Assembly (NCBI GenBank): GCA_965368085.1
Contig: CBDULP010000034.1
Coordinates: forward strand, 1-20,780
Source: Peptoclostridium sp965368085
GTDB taxonomy: Bacteria; Bacillota; Clostridia; Peptostreptococcales; Peptostreptococcaceae
DNA: 20,780 nucleotides
Direction of reading: 5' to 3'
Part shown: positions 7,905 to 15,212 of the stretch, piece by piece
Numbering within the stretch: position 1 is the stretch's first letter
Layout: each line of letters begins with the position of its first letter
Made by a program: the position numbers and the translations under genes
Notes under the pieces: generated by a model
What the model saw: the letters and a program-made list of their open reading frames with translations, nothing else
What the model was told of the DNA's origin: nothing
The model's database searches: none

Positions 7905-9365
7905 CTATATTTCTGCTCTTTTGTCTTTGTAGTCTGTTATGTTTTCAAAAGCCCTTGCTACTCTAAGTATCTTGGCCTCGTCGAAATGCTTTCCTATTAT
8001 CTGCATCCCTATAGGCATTCCGTTAGCATCAAGTCCGCATGGTATTGAAACCGCAGGAAGCCCTGCCATGTTGACAGGTATTGTGCAAAGATCCTCAATG
8101 TACATTGAAAGCGGATCGTTGACCTTCTCTCCTATTTTGAAAGCCGTGTTCGGAACCGTAGGCGTTATTATTGCATCGTATTTTGAAAAAGCGTCCATGA
8201 AGTCGTTCTTTATAAGTGTTCTCACCTGAAGCGCCTTTTTGTAGTATGCATCGTAGTATCCGGCGCTTAGCGTGTACGTTCCCATCATTATCCTTCTTTT
8301 TACCTCTGGCCCGAAACCTTCGCTTCTTGTCTTCTTGTAAAGCTGCTCAAGCGTTTCAAAGTCTCCTGTTCTATAGCCGTATTTGATTCCATCGTATCTT
8401 GCAAGGTTTGAGCTGGCTTCACTAGGAGCTATTATATAGTAAGTCTCTACATTGTGAGTAAGGTGAGGCATTGATATTTCCTCCCACTGTATGCCAGCCT
8501 GCTCAAGCTTTTGAACAGAATCAATAATCGACTGTCTTATCACAGGGTCTATTCCTTCTCCAAGAAGCTCTTTTGGAACTGCAACTTTCATTCCCTTTGC
8601 GTCCTTTTGAACCTCTGCGGCGTAGTCTGCTACAGGAGCGTCAACGCTGGTGCCGTCCATTTTATCTTTTCCTGCTATGTGAGAAAGAACCATTGCGCAG
8701 TCCTCAGTGTCCCTTGCGAATATTCCTATCTGGTCAAGAGAAGATGCAAACGCAACAAGTCCGTATCTTGAAACCCTTCCGTATGTAGGCTTTAGTCCAA
8801 CTATTCCGTTGAAAGACGCCGGCTGCCTTACAGATCCTCCAGTGTCAGATCCAAGCGAGTAGAACACCTGTCCCGAAGCTACTGAAACTGCAGATCCTCC
8901 AGATGATCCTCCAGGAACCCTCGATGTGTCCCAAGGATTTTTTGTTATCTTGAAAGCCGAGTTTTCAGTAGATCCACCCATTGCAAACTCGTCAAGGTTC
9001 GTCTTTCCTACAAGCACTGCGTCATCAGCATTCAACATGTCAACAACTGTAGCATTGTAAGGAGGCACGAAATCCTTTAGTATCTTTGATGCACATGTAG
9101 TGTTTATGCCTTTTGTGCATATATTATCCTTTACAGACATTGGAACTCCAGCTATGTCTGAAAGCTTCTCTCCATTAGCTCTCTTTTCGTCAACCATTTT
9201 TGCCTTTTCAAGAGCGCTTTCAGCCGTTAATGTCAAAAATGCATCAAGCTTAGGCTCTGTTTGCCCTATTCTATCAATTGAAGCCTTCGTGATCTCGTAA
9301 GAGCTTATTTCCTTGTCCTTTAGCATTCTTGAAATCTCTTTCAAGCTCATTTTACTTAGATTCAA
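7905..9365 (-). CDS. gatA: Aspartyl/glutamyl-tRNA amidotransferase subunit A (glutaminase)
   Basis: GatA is an amidase-signature enzyme that releases ammonia from glutamine and channels it to GatB. 486 residues, standard length. With the TTG start at 9365, the catalytic Lys-Ser-Ser triad falls at K79 (in MSVKDNICTKG), S154 (PGGSSGGS) and S178 (SDTGGSVR), the numbering I recall for Staphylococcus aureus GatA. The TTG has AAGGTGAG about 5 nt upstream. The next start, the ATG at residue 6, has no ribosome binding site. It lies 18 nt after gatC and 13 nt before gatB, in one operon. Confidence 0.97.
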   Translation of the reverse strand: MNLSKMSLKEISRMLKDKEISSYEITKASIDRIGQTEPKLDAFLTLTAESALEKAKMVDEKRANGEKLSDIAGVPMSVKDNICTKGINTTCASKILKDFVPPYNATVVDMLNADDAVLVGKTNLDEFAMGGSTENSAFKITKNPWDTSRVPGGSSGGSAVSVASGQVFYSLGSDTGGSVRQPASFNGIVGLKPTYGRVSRYGLVAFASSLDQIGIFARDTEDCAMVLSHIAGKDKMDGTSVDAPVADYAAEVQKDAKGMKVAVPKELLGEGIDPVIRQSIIDSVQKLEQAGIQWEEISMPHLTHNVETYYIIAPSEASSNLARYDGIKYGYRTGDFETLEQLYKKTRSEGFGPEVKRRIMMGTYTLSAGYYDAYYKKALQVRTLIKNDFMDAFSKYDAIITPTVPNTAFKIGEKVNDPLSMYIEDLCTIPVNMAGLPAVSIPCGLDANGMPIGMQIIGKHFDEAKILRVARAFENITDYKDKRAEI

Positions 9366-9383
9366 ATTCTCTCACCTTCCCTT

Positions 9384-9668
9384 CTAGTCTAGAACCTTTG
9401 GAACCTTGAAGCATCCCATTTCTCTGTCAGGCGCATTTTGAAGCACGCTTTCCCTCTCAAGCGAAGGCGTTACTTTGTCATTTCTGAATGCGTTATAGCT
9501 TCCGTTTGGATTATAAGTTATGTCTGTATTTTCAGTGTCCACACTCTGAAGTCTTTCCACATATGAAAGTATGTCATTAAGCTTTGTCATATAGTCGCTT
9601 ATTTCCTCTTCTGTAAGCTCCAGTCTCGCAAGATGCGCTATGTGGAGTATCTTTTCTCTATCTATCAT
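9384..9668 (-). CDS. gatC: Aspartyl/glutamyl-tRNA amidotransferase subunit C
   Basis: Small subunit that wraps around and stabilises the GatA-GatB complex. 94 residues from the ATG at 9668, normal for GatC. It begins MIDREKILHIAHLARLELTEEE and contains MTKLNDILSYVERLQSVDTENTD. Near the C-terminus, RNDKVTPSLERESVLQNAPD and GCFKVPKVLD are the family's usual closing motifs. GGGAGTG lies about 8 nt before this ATG. A 13-residue upstream extension in the same frame (MIVKLFILKGVNC) has no ribosome binding site and would overlap the promoter start region, so I left it out. It is the first gene of gatCAB. Confidence 0.95.
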   Translation of the reverse strand: MIDREKILHIAHLARLELTEEEISDYMTKLNDILSYVERLQSVDTENTDITYNPNGSYNAFRNDKVTPSLERESVLQNAPDREMGCFKVPKVLD

Positions 9669-9708
9669 GCAGTTCACTCCCTTCAATATAAATAACTTGA
9701 CAATCAAA

Positions 9709-9737
9709 ATTATACCTTTTTTACACTAAATAATCCA
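9709..9737 (-). promoter_or_regulatory. Promoter of gatCAB
   Basis: Perfect -10 TATAAT on the minus strand (9709-9714), with a weak -35 TGGATT (9732-9737) at 17-nt spacing. Transcription would start about 35 nt before the gatC ATG. I saw no terminator between the methyltransferase gene and this site, so read-through from upstream is also possible. Confidence 0.5.
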
Positions 9738-9760
9738 GCTTGGCAGGAAAATAATCTGCA

Positions 9761-11758
9761 TCAAGCCTTTTCCATGCATTCAATCTCTTCATCCGTCATG
9801 CCGTATATACTGTAAATTATGTTGTCCAGCTCCCTTTGGAGAATCTGGCGCTTATCGCCCCAATCCTCCCGGCAGTCCATGTCCACAAGTTTTCTCACAC
9901 ACTCCTCTACGATGGTTCGATCCTTCTCCGTCGCCGTTTTTATGGGGAATCTCGACAGGGGCTTTTGATAAAGTTCCAGATATTCGCCCTTTCTCTTTCC
10001 CCTGTTGTACAGCCAGTAGTATGAAAGCTTGCTGTTTAATATGCCCAGTATATAAAGCGGGCTGGTTCTAAACCTTGTTATATAGTATATGTCTGCGCTT
10101 GCATACCAAGGGCAGCTGTTATATCCGAAAACCGGGTACTTCGCCCTTTGTGGGACAACTATCTTTTCCCCTTCGAACACTTCCTTCTTTCTGGGCCAGT
10201 GGAGACTGTACCACGGTATTGTTCCATTTTGGGCTTCTCTTCTTCGCTGGAGTATTGGTTTGAATTTTTTCAGATGTGATATTATGTCGGGATATTTTTC
10301 CATATCGGTGTGTTTGTCTATATAGAGTATGTACAGGTTTTCGATTAAGTCTTCCTGCACGTTTTTACATGAGTTCATTTGCCTGTAGTCATCTGTTGAA
10401 TATCTCTTGACATTTGTAGACTTGTAAAACGGTTTTATTATGGGATGGTCTCCTTCAAGACCCTGGGCTCCAACCTTGAAAAGCTCCGATTTACGCAATA
10501 TGAATATGCCGTCCTTCTCTTTTATTCCATTCATGTCTTTTTCATCTATACACTTTAAGTTCCTTGCAGTTGCCCTGTCTGCCCCCGAGACTATTCCCTG
10601 GTTTATGCTTGCAATGTCGCCAAGAAGGCAATCACTGCTCCTCAGTATTTTGTCGGTAATCTTTTTTGTATTAGAATCCATGAACAGTATTCTTCCGTTT
10701 TTATCGAACACATCCGATGTCTTGCATATGCTGGCGCTTACGAGGCCTGTTTCCCTGCATTCAAGGGCTTCCAATGCTTTTGCGAGCTTGCCCCTTGAAA
10801 ATTCGAGCTTTTCATGTCTAAATGATGCATCACTGCCGCCCCTTTGGAGTATGAATATCATATTGTGCTGGCCGGTTGCCTGTGGAAAAACCTTAAAGTC
10901 GTTAAAATCCACCACCCATCTGAAGCTGCAGGTCTCTCTTATCTTTTTCCTGAGCTTTTTGGAATAGTCAGCTCCAGTCCAGTAATTGGTCGTTATAAAA
11001 CATATAAGTCCGCTTTGTCTGGATATGTCTGACGCCTTTTCTATAAAATAGTAAAAATAGTCCATACCCTTTTCATAATAGAGGTTTCCAAATTCGTTTT
11101 CCCTGGCCTTTTTGAATACGTCCTTGTTTCCCTTTTCCCCTATGTACGGGGGGTTTCCAATTATTATGTCAAAGCCTGTACCTTCAAAACCTGTCACGAA
11201 GTCCTCATTGTAAAAATTAAGCTTTAAATCTTCGATTCCAGTTATTATAGAGAGCCTTTTGGAACATATGTCAATCGCCCTTTTGTCTATGTCAACTGCG
11301 TATATGTTTTTTTCAAGTATATATCTGCAAATCTTCTCATACTCAAACTGCGGGTCCATATCCATGTACAGCTGAACAAGCTTTTTAAAGCACGCCACGA
11401 CAAATGCGCCACATCCGCACGAAGGATCGAGTATTTTAATTTCCTTTAGCTTCTCTGACAGATTATCACTTTCGCAGTCTTCAAAATACATGCTTATCGC
11501 CTTTTCAGCCGTGTATTTTGAAAGCAGCTCGTCAGTGTAAAAAACACCCTTGCTGGACTTATGTGTTTTTGAGAGAATACTTTCAAAGAGCTCAGAAAGC
11601 ATCAGCGAGCCGTCCCCCTGGTATTTACTTGGGATCTCCATATAATGTATTTCCCCTTTGAACAGCTCCACTGTTTTTTCAAGTGCCCTGGCGGAAGACA
11701 AGTTTTCTGCGTTTTTGCAATTTTCGTAAAAGTCGACATATCTCTTTACAATATCCAT
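9761..11758 (-). CDS. Orphan DNA adenine-N6 methyltransferase, Eco57I/CamA-like with TaqI-like recognition domain
   Basis: Predicted to transfer a methyl group from S-adenosylmethionine to N6 of adenine at a specific DNA site. 665 residues from the ATG at 11758. Domains in order: helical N-terminus to about 65; motif X-like GVFYT at 71-75; motif I DPSCGCGAF at 111-119 (cofactor loop); AVDID near 154-158; catalytic motif IV NPPY at 202-205; and from about 380 a target-recognition part with INQGIVSGADRA and a TaqI-like C-terminal domain (PWYASADIYYITR from about 550, LYILGILNSKLSYYWLY). There is no nuclease domain, and no restriction or specificity gene within the window, so it looks solitary. 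An in-frame ATG at 11800 adds 14 residues but lacks a ribosome binding site. It lies between ligA and gatC. The recognition site is unknown. Confidence 0.9.
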   Translation of the reverse strand: MDIVKRYVDFYENCKNAENLSSARALEKTVELFKGEIHYMEIPSKYQGDGSLMLSELFESILSKTHKSSKGVFYTDELLSKYTAEKAISMYFEDCESDNLSEKLKEIKILDPSCGCGAFVVACFKKLVQLYMDMDPQFEYEKICRYILEKNIYAVDIDKRAIDICSKRLSIITGIEDLKLNFYNEDFVTGFEGTGFDIIIGNPPYIGEKGNKDVFKKARENEFGNLYYEKGMDYFYYFIEKASDISRQSGLICFITTNYWTGADYSKKLRKKIRETCSFRWVVDFNDFKVFPQATGQHNMIFILQRGGSDASFRHEKLEFSRGKLAKALEALECRETGLVSASICKTSDVFDKNGRILFMDSNTKKITDKILRSSDCLLGDIASINQGIVSGADRATARNLKCIDEKDMNGIKEKDGIFILRKSELFKVGAQGLEGDHPIIKPFYKSTNVKRYSTDDYRQMNSCKNVQEDLIENLYILYIDKHTDMEKYPDIISHLKKFKPILQRRREAQNGTIPWYSLHWPRKKEVFEGEKIVVPQRAKYPVFGYNSCPWYASADIYYITRFRTSPLYILGILNSKLSYYWLYNRGKRKGEYLELYQKPLSRFPIKTATEKDRTIVEECVRKLVDMDCREDWGDKRQILQRELDNIIYSIYGMTDEEIECMEKA

Positions 11759-11801
11759 GCATATCACCACACCTGAATTCAGAGTATAAAGCCAGGCCAT
11801 A

Positions 11802-11833
11802 GACGCATGCAGATTCCATGCTCTACATGCGTC
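11802..11833. promoter_or_regulatory. Inverted repeat upstream of the methyltransferase gene
   Basis: Perfect 8-bp arms GACGCATG (11802-11809) and CATGCGTC (11826-11833), 16 nt apart, lying 44-75 nt before the methyltransferase ATG. A third partial arm, CATGCTCTA (11817-11825), can pair with TAGAcGCATG at the left end instead, so two exclusive hairpins are possible. It may be an operator or a 5' leader structure. Confidence 0.45.
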
Positions 11834-11866
11834 AAAGCCTTTGATACATGATTATAATTCACCTAA

Positions 11867-11880
11867 ACGGATCTCTCCGT
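11867..11880 (-). other. Short hairpin after ligA
   Basis: 5-bp stem ACGGA / TCCGT with a GAGA tetraloop in the minus-strand RNA, about 17 nt after the ligA stop. Only TTTA follows, so it is a weak terminator at best. ligA transcripts may continue into the methyltransferase gene. Confidence 0.35.
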
Positions 11881-11896
11881 AAAACTCTGCGCAAGA

Positions 11897-13933
11897 CTAC
11901 ATTCCAAGCTTTTCAATCACTTCTTCCTTAGAGCCAAACTCCAAAAGCTCTTTGAAAGCATCTTCACCTACGACCTTTACTCCAAGCGAAATTGCCTTGT
12001 CGAGCTTTGAGCCCGCATCTTCCCCCGCAAGCACAATATCCGTCTTTTTGCTCACGCTTGAAGTCGCCTTTCCTCCCCGGCTCTCTATCTCTGCCTTGGC
12101 ATCGTCCCTCGTCATTGACGAAAGCTTTCCTGTAAGCACTATCTTCATTCCCTCGAAGATCTGAGGTTCGCTGCTTTTGCCCCCGCTAAGACTCACTGTG
12201 TTCACACCTGCAGATTTAAGCTTTTGAATGAGGTTTATGTTCTTTTCGTTCTTGAAATATTCAAGCGCGCTTTCAGCCATCTTAGGGCCGAATTCCTCCA
12301 GATCCACAAGTTTTTCAAAATCCGCAGCCATTATCTCGTCAAGACTTTTAAAATTCTTCGCAAGAATCTTTGCTCCCTTTGCCCCTATGAACTTTATTCC
12401 AAGCCCGAATACAAGCCTGTCCAAATCGTTGCCCTTAGAGGCTTCAATTGCGTCTATCAGGTTTTGAGCCGACTTTTCACCCATCCTCTCAAGCTCTACA
12501 AGTTCTTCCTTTTCGAGGCTGTACAGATCCGCTATATCTGATATAATCTCGTTTTTCAAAAGAAGCGTCACTATCGACTCTCCGAGCCCCTCTATGTTCA
12601 TGGCGTTTCTTGACACAAAGTGTATTATGCCCCGTCTTATCTGTGCCGGGCACGATATGTTGGTGCACTTCAAAGCGGCTTCACCTTCAACTCTCATGGT
12701 TTCATACCCGCATGCCGGACAGGTAGTCGGCATACTAAATTCCTTTTCCTCGCCCGTTCTCTCCTCTTTTACCACCCTTACCACTTCAGGTATTACATCT
12801 CCGGCCTTTTGTATTATCACAACATCGCCTATTCTTATGTCCTTTTCCCTTATATAATCCTCATTGTGAAGCGTTGCCCTTGACACTGTAGAACCAGCCA
12901 CCCTTACAGGCTCCAACTCCGCGGTAGGGGTTATTGTCCCTGTCCTTCCAACCTGAACCGTTATGTCGTTCAGCCTTGTCTTTTGCTGCTCTGCAGCGAA
13001 CTTGTAAGCTATTGCCCATCGCGGGCTCTTTGAAGTGTTTCCAAGTACATCCCTTTGAGCAAGACTGTTGACCTTTATGACCATTCCGTCTATTTCATAA
13101 GGCAGGGAGTCCCTGTGCTCGCTCCAATAATGTATATGCTTTATTACCTCATTCATGTCCTCACACAGCTTGTTTTCTCCATTGACCTTTATTCCTAGCT
13201 TTTTCATGTACGCTATTGTCTCTCCATGGGTTTCAAACGCCCTGTGATCAGCACTCTCAAGATTGAAAACAAATATGTCGAGAGGCCTTTTTGCAGTGAC
13301 CGAAGGATCAAGTTGCCTTAATGAGCCTGCAGCTGCATTTCTGGGGTTTGCAAATATCTGCAGGCCGTTTTCCTCCTGGCTATCATTTAGCTCCTCGAAC
13401 TTTTCCTTTGGTATGAACACCTCTCCTCTTACTTTCATGTCCATGTTTTCTCTCAGCCTGAGCGGTATGCTCCTTACAGTCCTCAGGTTTTCAGTTATGT
13501 TCTCGCCAGTGACTCCGTCTCCCCTTGTCGCTCCCACACTGAGCACTCCATCTTCATATGTAAGTCCCACTGAAAGCCCGTCTATCTTAAACTCCACGTA
13601 GTACTGAACATCTTCATCAAGGGACGACCTAACCCTTTTGTCAAAATCCATTAGCTCCCCTTCTGAAAATGCATTCGAAAGTGAAAGCATGGGGCTTGAA
13701 TGGACTACCTTTTCAAACTTGTCTAGAGGCCTTCCCCCTACCCGTTGTGACGGAGAGTCCCCCCTTTTAATCTCCGGGTGGCTGTTTTCAATATCAATAA
13801 GCTCTTTCATGAGCATGTCGTATTCATAGTCCGATATTTCAGGACTGTCCTCAACATAATATTTTTCATTGTGGTAGTTTATAAGCTCCACAAGTTCATC
13901 CATTCTTTTCTTTACCGTTTCAATTGTATCCAT
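11897..13933 (-). CDS. ligA: NAD-dependent DNA ligase LigA
   Basis: Seals nicks in replication and repair using NAD. 678 residues, a typical full-length LigA. Domains in order: NAD-binding Ia domain (HNEKYYVEDSPEISDYEYDML); adenylation domain with catalytic Lys116 in KIDG (116-119); OB fold; zinc finger C405-x2-C408-x14-C423-x4-C428; helix-hairpin-helix region about 440-575; and C-terminal BRCT about 590-670 (GMKIVLTGKL...TDIVLAGEDAGSKLDKA). The start is the ATG at 13933 with AAAGGCAGG before it; a TTG at 13951 in the same frame lacks a site. Only about 75 nt separate it from yibE/F, and that gap is mostly a perfect hairpin, so its promoter is unclear. In many clostridia pcrA precedes ligA and gatC follows. 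Here both neighbours differ. Confidence 0.98.
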   Translation of the reverse strand: MDTIETVKKRMDELVELINYHNEKYYVEDSPEISDYEYDMLMKELIDIENSHPEIKRGDSPSQRVGGRPLDKFEKVVHSSPMLSLSNAFSEGELMDFDKRVRSSLDEDVQYYVEFKIDGLSVGLTYEDGVLSVGATRGDGVTGENITENLRTVRSIPLRLRENMDMKVRGEVFIPKEKFEELNDSQEENGLQIFANPRNAAAGSLRQLDPSVTAKRPLDIFVFNLESADHRAFETHGETIAYMKKLGIKVNGENKLCEDMNEVIKHIHYWSEHRDSLPYEIDGMVIKVNSLAQRDVLGNTSKSPRWAIAYKFAAEQQKTRLNDITVQVGRTGTITPTAELEPVRVAGSTVSRATLHNEDYIREKDIRIGDVVIIQKAGDVIPEVVRVVKEERTGEEKEFSMPTTCPACGYETMRVEGEAALKCTNISCPAQIRRGIIHFVSRNAMNIEGLGESIVTLLLKNEIISDIADLYSLEKEELVELERMGEKSAQNLIDAIEASKGNDLDRLVFGLGIKFIGAKGAKILAKNFKSLDEIMAADFEKLVDLEEFGPKMAESALEYFKNEKNINLIQKLKSAGVNTVSLSGGKSSEPQIFEGMKIVLTGKLSSMTRDDAKAEIESRGGKATSSVSKKTDIVLAGEDAGSKLDKAISLGVKVVGEDAFKELLEFGSKEEVIEKLGM

Positions 13934-13949
13934 AGTTGACCTGCCTTTC

Positions 13950-13994
13950 AAAAAATAAATAAGCCTACAATATATTATAATATATTGTAGGCTT
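13950..13994 (-). terminator. Perfect 34-bp palindrome plus T-tract between yibE/F and ligA
   Basis: Bases 13961-13994 equal their own reverse complement over all 34 bp. Arms begin AAGCCTACAATATA and the centre is TTATAA. On the minus strand ATTTATTTTTT follows, giving an intrinsic terminator that starts 15 nt after the yibE/F stop. The T-tract runs straight into the ligA ribosome binding site, so the element also lies in the ligA leader. On the plus strand no T-tract follows. Confidence 0.8.
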
Positions 13995-14009
13995 CACCGC
14001 ATGTGAATT

Positions 14010-15101
14010 TTAGCCTTCACCCCGCTCCCTTTTGGCAAGAAAAGCTGAAACTGCAGCTGTTATCGGTATCGTAAGTATGAGGCCTATGCTTCCCGAAAGA
14101 GACCTCACTATCTCCGTCGCTATTATGTCCAGATTGATTATCTTAACTATTGAAGTCTCATAAGCCATGAACAGCAGGAGAAGCGGTATCGAGCTTCCCG
14201 TATATGCAAGTATCAGCGTGTTCGACATGGTTCCCATCATGTCCTTTCCTATGTTCATTCCCGAAAGGAAGAGTTCCTTTTGTGAAAGGCTCCTGTTGGC
14301 CTTGTATATCTCCTCTATCGCGGATGCTATTGAAACACTCACGTCCATTACCGCTCCAAGAGCTCCCAGTATTATCCCTGCAAACAGAAGGTCCTTGAAC
14401 TCAAACTGAATTCCCTGCGGTATGTAAAGCAGCATAGATGCCTCCTCGCTTGAAAGCCCCGTAAGCTTTACGCCGCTTCCCACAAAAAATGCCAGCCCCC
14501 CCGCTATTATTACGCCAAGCGATGTACCTATGGCTGCCGCAAGACTCTTTTTGGTGAATCCCGATATTATGAGTATCGTGACCGCAGTTACCCCCACCGC
14601 GACCACAACCGCGACAATCACAGGGCTGTAGCCCTTTAATATCATAGGAAGCATTATTTTGAACACCGCAAATATCGTAATGGAAAGGGTTGCTATGGTC
14701 TTTATGCCCTGAAGCCTTCCTACGAGCATGAGCACTGCGGCAAATCCTATGCAAAGGTAGAGTATGTAGCTGTCCCTGACGTACTCCGCAACATGCGCTA
14801 CCACCTGTCCCTCTTCTTCAAATACTACAACCACTACCTTTTCGCCCGCTTCCACAGGTATGTCGTAAACACTGCCTTCGATTATGTTGTCGCTTTCTAT
14901 TATCTTTCCCTTGTACTGCCCTGTGAGTATCTCCAGTTTTAAATGCTGTATGGTCTCCACCGCAAACTCGCCCTCGACCTGTTCCTCTTGAACGTTTAAA
15001 ACCCTTGCTTTTTCAGACTGCATTTCCTCCTCATCTGCAAAAGATATGCAAAATGAGGCAAAAATTATTAATATTGTAAAAAATATAACCCGCAGTTTCA
15101 T
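14010..15101 (-). CDS. YibE/F-family multi-pass membrane protein
   Basis: Member of the YibE/F family, whose biochemical role is not established. 363 residues. A signal peptide covers about residues 1-22 (FFTILIIFASFCISFA), then an extracytoplasmic beta-rich domain of about 90 residues (LEILTGQYKGKIIESDN, GEKVVVVVFEEE). From about residue 112 there are some seven or eight membrane helices, including LYLCIGFAAVLMLVGRLQG, the Gly-rich LFAGIILGALGAVMDVSVSIASAIEEI and SGMNIGKDMMGTMSNTLILAYTGSSIPLLL, which are family hallmarks. The ATG has AGGAGG 6 nt upstream. Upstream is a divergent exporter gene; downstream is a strong terminator. The Gly-rich helices suggest transport, but no substrate can be named. 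Confidence 0.9.
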   Translation of the reverse strand: MKLRVIFFTILIIFASFCISFADEEEMQSEKARVLNVQEEQVEGEFAVETIQHLKLEILTGQYKGKIIESDNIIEGSVYDIPVEAGEKVVVVVFEEEGQVVAHVAEYVRDSYILYLCIGFAAVLMLVGRLQGIKTIATLSITIFAVFKIMLPMILKGYSPVIVAVVVAVGVTAVTILIISGFTKKSLAAAIGTSLGVIIAGGLAFFVGSGVKLTGLSSEEASMLLYIPQGIQFEFKDLLFAGIILGALGAVMDVSVSIASAIEEIYKANRSLSQKELFLSGMNIGKDMMGTMSNTLILAYTGSSIPLLLLFMAYETSIVKIINLDIIATEIVRSLSGSIGLILTIPITAAVSAFLAKRERGEG

Positions 15102-15119
15102 AAATTCCTCCTAAAGTCA

Positions 15120-15148
15120 TTGTCTTATACCATATAGTAATATATTAT
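15120..15148 (+). promoter_or_regulatory. Candidate promoter of the EamA-family gene
   Basis: TTGTCT (15120-15125) and TATTAT (15143-15148) with a 17-nt spacer. Transcription would begin near 15155, about 58 nt before the ATG. The -10 lies 6 nt from the opposing -10 of yibE/F. Confidence 0.5.
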
Positions 15149-15167
15149 AGATATATTATATTACTAT
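15134..15167. promoter_or_regulatory. Inverted repeat shared by divergent promoters
   Basis: 11-bp arms ATAGTAATATA (15134-15144) and TATATTACTAT (15157-15167), spacer 12 nt. One arm overlaps the rightward -10 and the other the leftward -10. It could be an operator that controls both genes. The sequence is pure A/T apart from one G and one C, so it is partly what AT-rich promoter DNA gives by chance. Confidence 0.4.
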
Positions 15168-15183
15168 GCGTTTTTATTTGCAA
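15155..15183 (-). promoter_or_regulatory. Candidate promoter of the yibE/F gene
   Basis: On the minus strand, TTGCAA (15178-15183) and a perfect TATAAT (15155-15160) with a 17-nt spacer. Transcription would begin near 15148, about 47 nt before the yibE/F ATG. Confidence 0.55.
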
Positions 15184-15212
15184 AATACATAGTTTAGCAT
15201 CGGAGGACAGTC

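Noticed and set aside
10440..10967. 175-codon plus-strand open frame opposite the methyltransferase
   Set aside because: Antisense shadow of a gene with clear family motifs; Ser/Leu/Pro-rich translation and no start signals.
9761..11800. Type IIG restriction-modification enzyme
   Set aside because: Type IIG proteins carry an N-terminal nuclease domain and are usually near 900-1000 residues or more. Here only about 70 residues precede motif X, with no PD-ExK pattern seen.
14401..14754. 117-codon minus-strand open frame (MHRICRSAHARRKASG...)
   Set aside because: Shifted frame inside yibE/F, His/Cys/Gly-rich, no homology that I recognise. The yibE/F frame explains the region.
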